The notes under the pieces: generated by a model
Seen by the model: the letters and a program-made list of their open reading frames with translations, nothing else
Told to the model about the DNA's origin: nothing
The model's database searches: none
Source of the DNA: Ophiostoma sp. CBS 140.51
Lineage: Eukaryota; Ascomycota; Sordariomycetes; Ophiostomatales; Ophiostomataceae
Assembly (NCBI GenBank): GCA_029298735.1
Contig: JANSLP010000081.1
Location: 51,527 to 115,526, forward strand
DNA: 64,000 bases
Reading direction: 5' to 3'
Shown here: positions 11,701-23,000 of the stretch, one piece after another
How the letters are laid out: each line of letters starts with the position of its first letter
Position numbering within the stretch: the stretch's first letter is position 1
Program-made: the position numbers and the translations under genes

Positions 11701-12684
11701 TGTCTCCTGACAGACAATCGCAGTAGTTCCTTCCTGATGCTATCTCTATTGACAGACAAAGAGGGGAAAACAGGTCGCGCCTTCCTGCCCTCTGTGCCCC
11801 TGAACCTGCTGTCTTGCTCTCCAACATCCACTGTCTGACGGCCTGGCCAGGCCCTCATCCCTGCCTTTCTTTTTTTGGGGCTCTGCAACTGTCCGACTGC
11901 CTACCCACTAGGCGGCAATGCATTCCGGCGAGGGAAGGAGCTAATCGTGGTCGTTTGGCCAGGGGGACGCTAGCCTCCCTCGTTTGCTGTTGGTGGCCTG
12001 GGGACAGAGGGTCCAGAGGACCTTATTTTTCTTTTGTTTCTGTTGTTTCTTCAGTGCGATGACGGCATCGCTCTTCTGTAGCCTAAATCGCACGAGTGGC
12101 ACCGCATCGAAGCTCGAAAAAGCCGTGATGTGTGCTCGCGACGAGATGCACTGTTGGCAGCGCGCCTCTCGCTCTTTCCTACAGGAGTTCACATGGAATT
12201 TGTGACGGAGTTGCGCTGTCCTATTTGAGAACACGGTAGACGTCTGGTGACGTGACCACTTCTGGTCCCGGTTCTGGTCGTGCACACCATGTAGAAGGAG
12301 CTACCCAGCAAGGCAACGTAGGATGTCCCCCGCGGACGAAAGTCGTGTTCATCGGGCAGATTGCCCAGTCTCGTCCAATTGCTCATTGTCTTCCATCCTC
12401 ATTCTCTCCTACGACGTCTCTCCCTACGTCGTGACAAGCAACAAGCAGCACGCCTCTCCTCCTACCCACCAGGTCGACCCGCGCTCGGAGCACACAACGT
12501 GAAACGGTCCAGAGCGTGCAGGCGGCCTGAACGCAATCCGACCGAGTCTTTTCGACAGTTTTCCTAGAACTTCACCTTCAGCTTCAAATTTTCCTTCTCT
12601 GCCTTCAATCACTTATTCTGGGCTTCCTCCTCCTCGTCACTGCGACATTCACACCTAAAGTCGGCACAACCTACACCCATCGAC
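8784..12684. promoter_or_regulatory. 3.9 kb gene-free divergent leader region
   Basis: No convincing gene is seen on either strand: open frames are short, overlapping and low-complexity. The + strand is purine-rich up to about 10.29 kb, then pyrimidine-rich up to the acyltransferase. This is what two long CT-rich leaders transcribed outward would give, an inference. A degenerate GA-rich repeat lies at 9540-9600. Confidence 0.5.
9530..9605 (+). repeat. GA-rich minisatellite
   Basis: Degenerate tandem copies of a GAGATGAGAGAC-like unit, CT-rich on the strand of the bZIP gene. Confidence 0.6.
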
Positions 12685-13614
12685 ATGGCCTCTCCACTCG
12701 ACCACCTCCGGGGCATGGTCATCTGCTTACCCTGGCTGATTTGGATTTTTATTAGCGACATTCTCCTCTCGGCCCTGCTCCCTTTTTTCCAACTCGCGCC
12801 CGACACCTGCTACCGCTTGGCATCATCCCTGGCCTGGTCCGGCTGGTCATGGATCCAGGTCATCTTTACCACATTCAACGGGGCCGTCATTACGGTGTCG
12901 GGCGACATCTTGCCACACGGCGAGTCGGCCATTGTGGTGGCCAACCATGTGAGCTGGTGCGATTTCTACATGATCCAGGCGCTGGCGCTGCCGGCAGGGA
13001 TGCTGGGCCGCTGCCGCTACTTTGCCAAGACACAGCTCAAATGGGTGCCGTTTCTGGGCTGGGGCCTGTGGGCGATGGGCATGCCCCTGGTGACGCGGCG
13101 GTGGGACAGGGACCAAAAGGAGCTGGACCGGGTGTTTGCCGGGATTGTCGAGCGCCGCTGGCCGACGTGGCTCGTCAGCTTTTCCGAGGCGACACGGTAC
13201 ACGCCGGCCAAGTACAAAGACTCGATTGCCTGGTGTGCCGAGCACGACAAGCCACAGCCACTTCACCTGTTGTATCCACGCACAAAAGGCTTCGTCACGA
13301 CGGTCCAGCATCTGCGCAAGGCGCCGCACGTCAAGGCCGTCTACGACCTGGCCATTGCCTACCAAAAGGGTCCCGAGTTTCGATCTACACCGAGTATGTG
13401 GGAGACGCTCAGTGCCCCTCACCTCAGCGATCCCAAGAGCAAGGGTGGCGAGGGATACCGCTTCCATGTGCATGTCCGCCGTTTCCCGCTGATTGAGCTG
13501 CCGACGACCGACGACGAGCTGGTCAAGTGGCTCGAGGCACGCTGGGTTGAGAAGGGCCTCTGGCTCGAGCAGAAGAGGCTGGAGTGGGCAAAGGAGAGCA
13601 GTCAGATAGAGTAA
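12685..13614 (+). CDS. LPLAT-family acyltransferase (AGPAT/LCLAT1-like)
   Basis: Lysophospholipid acyltransferase of the plsC superfamily, 309 residues, intronless. It would transfer acyl-CoA chains to lysophosphatidic acid or another lysophospholipid in the endoplasmic reticulum. An N-terminal hydrophobic stretch (about residues 10-45) is followed by the catalytic NHVSWCDFYM (NHx4D box, near residues 93-98), KWVPFLGWGLWAMGMPLVTRRWDRD, the substrate box SFSEATRYTPAKY and the YPRTKGFV box. These match the plant LPAT2 / animal AGPAT3-5 branch. The second box has EATR where EGTR is usual, a conservative change. It is the forward gene of the long divergent spacer shared with the bZIP factor. Confidence 0.88.
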   Translation: MASPLDHLRGMVICLPWLIWIFISDILLSALLPFFQLAPDTCYRLASSLAWSGWSWIQVIFTTFNGAVITVSGDILPHGESAIVVANHVSWCDFYMIQALALPAGMLGRCRYFAKTQLKWVPFLGWGLWAMGMPLVTRRWDRDQKELDRVFAGIVERRWPTWLVSFSEATRYTPAKYKDSIAWCAEHDKPQPLHLLYPRTKGFVTTVQHLRKAPHVKAVYDLAIAYQKGPEFRSTPSMWETLSAPHLSDPKSKGGEGYRFHVHVRRFPLIELPTTDDELVKWLEARWVEKGLWLEQKRLEWAKESSQIE

Positions 13615-14609
13615 AAGGGATGAAGCTAGGGAGGAGCATTCGATGGGCTTGAGACGGAACGAGGAAAAGGGACCGATACAGGGATTTATTCTTACGTTCT
13701 TTGATCTGATATGAGGTGAGCGACTATTGAGTAGCGGCGTATCGTCTGGACTGAGTTTGCATGGGATGAGATGCTCACTGATGCATACTTATCTGTACGA
13801 TAGTGAGGTGTAACGAGATATGGGTAAGGTCCAAGGAGCAGGACCTCTCTGCGATGACCGAAATATGACTAATGATTATCTTCATTGTGGCTGTCGCTGT
13901 GGTCAAGATGTGATGTGACGTCTGCTGTATCTCGATATGCTTTGGGTTCTCTGTCTGGAGTATTGAAGAGTGGGATGTCCGTTACTGTGGGAAACAAGCT
14001 TTTATTCTTTTCCATGTGAATGTTGACTGTTTTCATAATTTTTTTTTGGTGTTTTTATTTGATTCCATTTTGATTATTTTTTGGAATAAAATTTTCAGAT
14101 TGAATTTTATTTCATCCAAAATTGCTTTCATATGTTTCATTGTTTTGATAGAATCATGAAATTCAGGTAAAAAAAATCCATTTTAATGAAAACAGACGAA
14201 ATGTCCATAAATTGTGCACTCAGCGTGAATGAATTGTTCTCACTTTGTATGCCCCTCGCCGACCAGACACGATTCTCGCGATGTGATGTTGACTGTCTTG
14301 CCCCCGCCAAAGCTTAGTGTCCACTGCGCTAATCGTTAGCGACGACGGAGACCTTCCAGCGGGCTGGTGTAGACTGCTCCAGGCACCACCTCTTATCTTA
14401 TCGGGCACGCCCACTCGACGAAGGGGAAGGTGGGGAAGGAGCTGCCGCCTGGACCTCTCAGCACAACATCGGATCAAACAATACAAACACAACAAACAAC
14501 AAATCCTCTCAACATTCGATCCCAAGCCTCGCCTTCCATCCCATCCCGCACATTCGATCCACGACTGTCCTTTCATCCCATACTAGCGCACACATACGAC
14601 GAAAGAGCC
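13615..14609. other. Intergenic spacer with an AT-rich patch
   Basis: 995 bases: the 3' end of the acyltransferase and the CSN4 promoter. At 14030-14200 there is a markedly AT-rich patch with T and A runs. No gene is seen. Confidence 0.4.
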
Positions 14610-15884
14610 ATGTCAACAGTCTCGAGCAGCGTTGCCGGGCGACTCGCGGCCGTCGACGAAGCAAAAGATGCGGGAACAGCGCTTCTCGACATCCTCCGCG
14701 ATTTTCAATCGATCTCAAGTCCGGCCACAATTCGGTCCGATCTTATCGCCATTGGCGATGCAGTTTTCGTCCGGTCGCTGGGCATTGTGGCTGCGCGGCA
14801 AGTGCTGGATCGTCTGATCAGCAAGCTGCGCAGCTTCGATGCCGGTTCGGATGAGATTTGGATTGCCGTCGGCGACCATTTGTTGCAAAAGCTCGAGGAG
14901 GCGGCACAGCACACGAGCTTTCTCGAACAAACGGCCGCCCTCTATGACCTGGTGGCCACGGCCCACGAAAACGACGAGGACTATGCGGCGGCCGCCAAGA
15001 AGCTGGCGTGCATCCCACTGGACAGTAGCCAGCGGCGGGTCAGCCAGGAGGACAAGGTGCGGGTGTGGGTGCGGATTGTGCGCGACTACTTGGAGGTGGA
15101 CGACAGCACGGCGGCCGAGTCGTACCTCAACAAGCTCAAGAGTGTCATCTTTGACGTGCACGACCAGGAGCTCAACCTACACTTTAAGCTGTCGCAGGCG
15201 CGCATCAACGACGCCAAGCGCGAGTTTCTGGCAGCCAGCACGGCCTACCACGACATTTCCTACAGTCCAGCCATTGCCGAGGAGGAGCGCCTGCACACGC
15301 TGAGCATGGCCATCAAGTGTGCCATTCTGGCGCCCGCCGGACCCACGCGCAGCCGTGTGCTGGGGCGGCTCTACAAGGACGACCGCGCGCAAGACTTGGT
15401 GGACGAGTACTCGATTCTCGAAAAGATGTTTCTGAATCGGCTGCTGACCCCCAGCGAGGTCGACAAGTTTGCAAAGAGCCTGCAGCCGCACCAGTTGGCA
15501 ACGACGGCGGACGGGTCGACGGTCCTCGCAAAAGCCGTGGTCGAGCATAATTTGTTGGGCGTGTCGCTGTTGTACCGCAACATCCCCCTCTCCAACCTGG
15601 CACGCCTGTTGGGGTTGGACACATCCAAGGCCGAGGAGACGACGGCACGCATGGTGGAGCAGGGCCGGCTGGTGGGCCGCATTGACCAGATTGACGGTCT
15701 TGTGTGGTTTGAGGGCGGCGAAGCGTCGGGCGAGACGGGCAGCGGACGCACCGAGGGTGCTGTGGACAAGGAGCTGCGCCAGTGGGATGCCAATGTGCAG
15801 AGCCTGGCCGAGGAGGTGGAGAGCATTTCCAACTCGCTGCAGCAGGTGTACCCGGCCTTTGTTGCCCAGAACCTGGCCGTGTGA
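14610..15884 (+). CDS. CSN4: COP9 signalosome subunit 4
   Basis: PCI-domain subunit of the COP9 signalosome, the complex that removes Nedd8 from cullins and so tunes cullin-RING ubiquitin ligases; in fungi it controls development. 424 residues, intronless, usual length for the family. Helical TPR-like repeats fill residues 30-280 (for example LYDLVATAHENDEDYAAAAKKL and AESYLNKLKSVI segments). The PCI winged-helix region lies around 290-380, including VEHNLLGVSLLYRNIPLSNLA and the RMVEQGRLVGRIDQIDGLVWF strand. A coiled C-terminal helix ends with NSLQQVYPAFVAQNLAV. The ATG at 14610 follows a CA-rich leader; an upstream in-frame extension to 14430 is low-complexity and not family-like. Acts in nucleus and cytosol. 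Confidence 0.92.
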   Translation: MSTVSSSVAGRLAAVDEAKDAGTALLDILRDFQSISSPATIRSDLIAIGDAVFVRSLGIVAARQVLDRLISKLRSFDAGSDEIWIAVGDHLLQKLEEAAQHTSFLEQTAALYDLVATAHENDEDYAAAAKKLACIPLDSSQRRVSQEDKVRVWVRIVRDYLEVDDSTAAESYLNKLKSVIFDVHDQELNLHFKLSQARINDAKREFLAASTAYHDISYSPAIAEEERLHTLSMAIKCAILAPAGPTRSRVLGRLYKDDRAQDLVDEYSILEKMFLNRLLTPSEVDKFAKSLQPHQLATTADGSTVLAKAVVEHNLLGVSLLYRNIPLSNLARLLGLDTSKAEETTARMVEQGRLVGRIDQIDGLVWFEGGEASGETGSGRTEGAVDKELRQWDANVQSLAEEVESISNSLQQVYPAFVAQNLAV

Positions 15885-16382
15885 GCCGTCAAGAACAATG
15901 GGGAGATAACTGGAGGAGACGACTGGAGGAGCTGGTATTGGGTGATGTCTACATTTGCAACGGCGTTTTGGTCTGGGAGTAGCTGTCTATGATATGCTAC
16001 TCTTCATGTATATGTTTTAAGGTTGAGTTTATCCTTTTCTTCTGTTCTTTCACGAAACAGCATGCGTTCTACTAGAAGGGGTTGTTATCAAATCCAATTA
16101 TTTCAAAGATTCTATCACTGTGTCATTTCCCAAGCAGTAAAAAGTGAAATAGTATAATAGAAGATGTCCAAATCAGTACAAGAACGCCAGTCGTGTCTCA
16201 TGGGGCCTTGCGGGTATCCTTTAGTCAGTAAAGAGAACAGGGAACAGAGGAAAGAGAAAGTAAGAAAGACAAAAGCTCATATCCAAACGAGAAGCTCCAA
16301 ACGAGAAGCAAATAAAGCAGAAATAAAACGCTGTCCGTGGTATGCCAAGCCCATAAATACCATTTCATTAACTCCATATCCT
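15885..16382. other. Convergent 3' spacer
   Basis: 498 bases between CSN4 and the esterase, AT-rich. Nothing else is seen. Confidence 0.4.
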
Positions 16383-17237
16383 CTAATCCAAGTCTACCCG
16401 TCGTACAACGACATAGCCGTGCCGCAGCTCGTCTGGAGCTCCCATTTCTTCGTCAAAGCTGATGTCGTCGTCGCGGAACATCTTGCGCTTCCGTGGACGC
16501 ACCGTCGAGAGTGTGGTGGGCTCGGGCCCTGCGGCCGCGTGCTCTTCTGCTTTTAAAATGCTGACCAGCGACTCGGCAACGAGCTCGCCCATGCGGTCGT
16601 AGCCGGCGGCGGAAAAGTGCACGGCGTCGTCCCAGTAGCGTCGGCGGTCGTCGGGGGGCATGGCCGCATAGGAGAAGGCATTCTTAAAGTCGAATGCGTG
16701 GCTGTCAAACAGGTTAGTGGATGTATTATCAATAATTCAATCTCGTCTCTCTTGCACTCACAAATTCTGACTTGTGTATCCCAAGATTAACGAGTTGAGC
16801 TCGTTGCGCCGCTCATTGACACGGTTGATGGGACCGCCCGGCTGGGTCAGAAGGGCCAACTCGGGCACGGTCAGGGCCAGCACTTTGGTCTTGCGCATCT
16901 TGGCAAAGGCCCATGTGCGCTCCAGATTCTCAAAAATGGCTTCTGGTCGGGCGTTGATGGCCAGGTCGTTTGTGCCGCCCAGGACAATCACCCAGTCAAA
17001 GATGCTGTCTTGTGGTGTACCCCGCTCGCGATACAGCGTGCGCAGCCGGCCCGAAAAGTGTTGTGTGAGTCCGCCGTCCATGCCATCCTCTCCGATTTCG
17101 ACCTCGAGGCCGGGAAACGCCTCCCGCAGTTTCCGACGCAATGCATGGCGGTACGGGTGGTACTGCAGGCCGTCCTGCGTGTAGCCGGCCGTCAAAGAGT
17201 CGCCGAAGCAGAGGATCCGAAGTGGCCGCAGGGCCAT
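16383..17237 (-). CDS. SGNH/GDSL-type esterase
   Basis: SGNH hydrolase of 264 residues. Exons on the minus strand are 17237-16762 and 16701-16383; the intron has CACTAAC close to its CAG acceptor. Family blocks are seen in order: CFGDSLTAG (nucleophile Ser near residue 14), GLTQHFSGRL, VLGGTNDLA with the oxyanion Asn, and DDAVHFSAAGYDRMGE with the catalytic Asp and His. Such enzymes cleave short-chain esters or acyl chains; the yeast relative hydrolyses isoamyl acetate. No signal peptide is seen, so it is probably cytosolic. The C-terminal tail (RPRKRKMF and acidic residues) is extra and could be a nuclear signal or a linker. The ATG at 17237 directly precedes the catalytic strand. Confidence 0.85.
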
Positions 17238-20069
17238 GGCGGAGGTGGATGTAGGGATGGAGAAATACAGGAGGGGATGTTGAGATGTTGAGATGTCGAG
17301 TTGTCGAAAGGGATGGAAGAGGGGCTTTGCGGGGAAGACGATGGAGACGATGGAGACGATGGAGAGGAATGTTGGTCGAAGAGGTCGAGAGACGAGAGTC
17401 AGAGATAAAGGCCGCGTCGGATCGCAGTCGAGGTCGATAATGATGGTGGACAAAAACGAATAATAGGTCAGTATTGTAGAAAGATGTTGAGAGTAGGGCA
17501 CGAGGTCGAGGTCGAGGTTGATTGCTGGAGGTGGTTGTGGTCAAGTAGAGGTGGGGCACAGTACAGAGTACACACGGCTGAGAGAGAGCTGGCTGGTCTG
17601 AGGTGCGACTGTTGCCTGCCTCCTGCCTTGTGATGACGCTAGCCTTCGAGACCCTTCCAGGCGCCGGCTGCGCTGCGTGCCCAACAATGTGCGCTACCAC
17701 TGTGCGCTACGGGCCATACATTACAGTGGAGGAACAGCAACGAACGACGCCACAGGCGGCTGTGTTGCCGCTTGAGGCAAGGTGAGGCGAACATGTGCGA
17801 CTTATGCCATCGACATTTGTGTGCCTGGCTGATGATTATTGGTAGACTATATCACAAATGTGAATATTTGGATGTGTCTTTGTGACGGTATATTTCTGTA
17901 TTTCTATAGATTCTCTAGAAGCAAATAGCACTGGAAAGGCGGTACATTGTTCCTTGTATTCCATCCTAGAGCCGTTTCTGGAGAATATACGCTTGTCAAC
18001 ACATCACCCAATTGCACGATACATTGAGCACTGTATTGAATTTCTCATGTGTGCTTCAGCTATGATGTGTCATTACTTTCTATCAATATTTTTATCGAGT
18101 TTGTGGCGAGTTGAGAACGAGTGAAGCCATTTCCAGCATCTCAAGATCTGCCTCACCACGTGACTATCCACGTGTACCACTGTACACGCTTCACGTTGTT
18201 TGTTGTGATAATGCGACAGCTATTGCCTCGACCCCGCTCGGCGGCACCTGTAGGAAACAATCGAAACAGCCTATTAACGGGAGTCAACAGGTTGGACTGC
18301 ATACACGCATTGCACGCATGGTACGGAGTACGCATTCACGCATTTCTTTTTCTAATTTGCAGGGGCGTGATCCTTTGTGTCGTTTGTTTTTCTCGCGCAC
18401 TCCGAACGGTCCATCGTCACTTCGTTGACTGGAGAAAAGAGCTGTTTCTTTCTTTTTCTCGTCTCTCGTTCGCTCCTTCCCTGCAGCGGACCACCCGTCC
18501 TGCCTGCCCTCATCCTTTCCTTCCCTTTCTCCTGCCGCAGAATCCCTGACCTTTGTTTTCTGCACGCTGATTGGCCACAAAACGCATCAGGTGGGCTGTT
18601 TAGCCTGGCCGCCCCCGTCCTTTTGAGCATGCGCTAAAAATTGCTGGCTGTCATGCATCGCTGCACCTTCCGTGGTGTCGACATGGAGTACTTTGTAAGC
18701 CACTCAACGACCACTCGCAAGTCACCGTTTTGCGGCAGACATGCACTGTGTTATTAGTGTGCGGAGTACGACGTACGATTGAGACATTGTGCGCCGGTCG
18801 TTTTTGCACGCATCGCTTTTCGCCCTGGCCTGAATCTGTCGGTCTGTCGCTCTTTTCTGCTGTCGCTCTTTCCAGTCTGTCACCTTGGACAGTCACTTTT
18901 GCCTGTTCCTTCCCTTTCTGCCCCTAAATTCACAGGCCTCGTGACAGAATCCACCACGGCGAGACGGAGCCACGCTCCTCTTTTGCTGGGTTTCTGAAAG
19001 CTTTCTTGGTGCGACTTCTGGATCGCTGTGAGCTTCGCTTCAGACATTAGCCCTCCCTTGTTTACCGTTGGACTTTTCGTTGACAGCGTTGTTTCGTGAG
19101 CATCTTTTTCCGTGAGGCTCTTTTTTTTCCTCTGTGGGTTGAGATTGCTCCATCCGTTTTTTCTTACTTTTCTGTTTTGTTTCACGCACTGCTCGCTCTT
19201 TCCCTACACCGTTATTTGCATACGTTGTAGTTGCCCTTTGCGTGCGGAGTTGGTAAAAGTGCCCGTTTGCTCCTGATATTTTGACACTTTGGTGTCTCTC
19301 TTGTCTTTTCTCTTTGCCGTGGTTTCCCAATTAGTGGCTCCCCCCCCGCGTGCTTTCCCCTTCCGGCCCCCATCAGCAGCTTCTCTGCCGCGACCAGACC
19401 ACTACAGCCCGCCAAAACACCGAAACACCACCCCCAAGGGCAAAAAAGTCGAAGTCGAAAAGTTTCAAGTTTCAAATCTCTGCCCACGACAGACGACAGA
19501 CCACAGACGACAGCCGACCACACCGACCTCTTTTTTTCCGACTTTCGTCTCTTCTCCCTGTCACCACTTTCGGATTCTGCCGTGGAAGTCTCCCAGCGTT
19601 TTGAGGACCACCAATCTGTCTTCCGACGACATCGACAACTGCATCTACGGATCTCGACGGCGACGGTGACGACGGCAACTCACAGCCCACGACACAAGAC
19701 CTTCTCCCCGGCTGCGGCCTGTCTCGACATGTCTGGGAGTTTGGTGGTGCTCTAGCTCTGGCTCTGTGCCAGACGATAGCCATAGCCAGGACCGCTGTGT
19801 CTAGTGAGAGCGTCCATCGCGAGAGCGAAAAGACCGACGGTCGGTATCAAGACACGACTCGTTCAGTTGTCTGTGTAGACGGCGTCTGGAGCCGACTTTC
19901 TATTATTTCGACCGTCTCTGACCGACACCGACCTACACCCCGACTTCATTCGACCCTGACCATTCACGACCCACGACACGACATCATCCACCCCTCTTTC
20001 CGACGCGTCACGTCTCGAGACTCTCTCGACTCTCCCCTCCTTGATGCCAGCTCCTAATCCACTCTCGAC
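17238..20069. promoter_or_regulatory. 2.8 kb gene-free divergent leader, esterase / RIM15
   Basis: No convincing gene. The + strand is GA-rich near the esterase (17290-17460, with a GGAGACGAT triple repeat near 17340) and TC-rich from about 18.4 kb to RIM15. RIM15 therefore probably has a long CT-rich leader; this is inference. Confidence 0.5.
17336..17372 (+). repeat. Short tandem repeat (GATGGAGAC unit)
   Basis: Three near-perfect copies of a 9-base GATGGAGAC unit in the probable 5' leader of the esterase gene. Confidence 0.7.
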
Positions 20070-23000
20070 ATGGAGCAGCCAGATCCCAACATTCTCGCCC
20101 CGCCGGCGGTGACATCGCTCCGCGACGCCGCCGGCATCATGCAGCGCTCGCTGAGCGAGGACATTCGCGAGGAACGAGACGAGCTGCGTGAGGCGGCCGA
20201 GCAGACGCTCAATGTGTTCATGGACCTCAACCTCGACGGCACCATCCGCTGGGTCAGTCCCTCGTGGGTCGACGTCCTGGGCACACCTATCGACGCTGTC
20301 CAGGGCACCGCCGTGGCCGATTTGGTAGTGGGCGACAACAAGGCCGTTTTTGCCGATGTGGTCAAGACCATGAAGAAGGACGACTCTCGCAGTCAGATTG
20401 TCCGCTTCACTATGCGCCTCGGCGCCCTCTCGAAACTGTTGTCCACCGACATGGCCCTCGGCCCGTCCGAAGAAGAAGACGACAACACAAACACGCCTGA
20501 AGACCAAGACACCTCGAAAGCGGACGACACAATCGACCTCGAGGCCCAGGGCATCATGGTGTATGACACTGCCTCGGGCGATGAGAGCCACACCATGTGG
20601 ATGATCCGCCCGTGGATTGCGCCCCGCGAGATCAAGATCAACCTGCCGCCTCTCATTGTCAACTCTCTGGGTTCCGGCGCCGAAATCCTCGCCAGCTATT
20701 TGACACAACTTGCCGAGCACGGCCTCGAAGACGACAAGGAACACCCACCACCACAGCCTGTCTTGTGCCGCATCTGCGAGCGCCAGATCCCACCATGGTG
20801 GTTCGAGAAACACACCGACTTGTGTTTGCAGGAGCACACTGCCGAAATGGACGTCCAGATGGCACAAGAAAGTCTGACCGAGCACCGCCACGCTATTGTC
20901 AAGGTGCTCGACGCCCTCGAGGCACGAAAGAGCCGATCTCTGACAGGTGACACATCACCACTTCTCGTGGCCGAATACAAGGGCATTCCCATCGGCCCAC
21001 CACTCTCGTCCACCACCTCTTCTTCTTCTGCGACATCCTCCCCTTCTCCCGCCGCCGGCCGCTCTCGTGAACGCTCGTCTGGGTTTGGCCATGCCCGAGG
21101 CCGGTCGTTTGCGATCCGCCGACCACAGGCACGCATCGTCGAGCTGCTGCTGGATCTGTGCGACACGGCCATTGAGATCAGCACACCCGCCATCAAAGAG
21201 TCCAGCTCCTCGGCACCCGGCGAACTACGTACACAATCTCCACAGTCCGAGTCCCGCATCTCCCAGGTCGCCCAGTGGCAGTCGCCAAGCAACAATACAC
21301 TCGAGCAAGAACAGGGGTTGGCACTGTTGTGTGCCGACACCGAGAAGGTGGCCAAGGCCAAGGTCGAGACAGTCTTGCGGCACCGCCGTGTCATTGAGTA
21401 TGCCGAGCGCATTCGTGTCGAGTTTGCCGTCATCGTCCAAGATTGTATCGACGGTGCCATGCGCAAGGCCGCCAAGATTGCTGCCGGCCGCCTGAGCGAC
21501 TCGACTGAAGACGAAGACGAGGATGACATGTCCGAGATCCCTCCTATGGACCCAGAGACCGAGCCGCCTACATTCGAAGAGGGCTTCTTTGCCGGCTCCT
21601 TTGATGCACCGTCTACCCTGGCCATGGCGCTCGAGAAGGCCAAAATCAGCGACAACCCCGACGAACGCCGGCTCTCCCACGTCAACAACTCGCAAAAGTC
21701 GGGCACGGGCAGCCCATCCGAATGCCCGACGCCCAAGTCGAACCGTGGTGCTATTGGCATTCCTGGCCGCCGCGACTCGCGCCGTGGATCGATGCTGTTT
21801 GAGAGCGACGCTGGCGACAGCGACGGTAGTATGCGGTCCTCCTCCCTTGCCTCTCGACCACCACCGCGCACCGAGTCGCCCATTTCCGAATTTGGTGATC
21901 TCCGTCGCCAAGCTAGTTCGCGCCAACACCAACGACGAAGCCTCATTTTGTCCGGCACAGAATCACCACGCCGGCAAGAGTCGCCATCCCGTGCTGCAGG
22001 CCAACCACCATCCTCGCCCCTCCGCATCTCGAAACCTCGAAGCATCCCCTTCCCTCCCGATGGCATGGCGTCGCCCGAAGCATCTCCTATGCTGCCGACA
22101 AGCGAGTTCGGTTCACCTTACATGATGGCCCAGCACTCGTTCCAGCAACAGCCACACCATCACCATCAGCTGCACCACCATCGCCGCCAATCGTCCATCT
22201 CGCTCTCTGCCGCTGGTGATTTCTCAGCTCGCCAGGCCCCCTCGTCGCCCAGACTGAGTGCGGCCATTGGCGCTGCTCCCATGGCCCGTGCTGTACCACC
22301 GTCGATTAAGGACTTTGAGGTCATCAAGCCCATCAGCAAGGGTGCGTTCGGCAGCGTCTACCTGTCCAAGAAGAAGTCGACTGGCGAGTACTTTGCCATA
22401 AAAGTCTTAAAGAAGGCAGACATGGTGGCCAAGAACCAGGTCACCAATGTCAAGGCCGAGCGTGCCATCATGATGTGGCAGGGCGAGAGCGATTTTGTAG
22501 CCAAGCTCTACTGGACATTCTCCAGCAAGGATTATCTCTACCTTGTGATGGAATACTTGAATGGCGGCGATTGTGCGTCCCTCACCAAAGTTCTTGGCTG
22601 CTTGCCCGAGGAATGGGTCAAGAAGTACCTGGGCGAGGTTGTCCTTGGCGTCGAGCATCTCCACAACCGCGGCATTGTCCACCGTGATCTCAAGCCCGAC
22701 AATCTTTTAATTGACCAAAAGGGTCACCTCAAGCTGACTGATTTTGGTCTCTCCCGCATGGGTTTGATCGGTCGTCAAAAGCGTGCACTGAACAGCACAG
22801 CGTCTGAGCCCGTGCCTGACCTGCTCAAGCAAGGCCCCTTTGCCCGCTCGGCCTCCATCACTTCGTCTCGCTCGGCATCCCTCGACCTCCACAACCTGAG
22901 TGGCCATTCACCCGGCGGCACACCCCAGATGACGCCCAGCGACTCGGTCGGCAGCTTTGGCCAGCCGTCCTACTTTAACCTGAGCAACAACCTGCCCCAC

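Noticed and set aside
20696..22066. 456-codon open frame on the minus strand
   Set aside because: Antisense shadow of RIM15; no motif.
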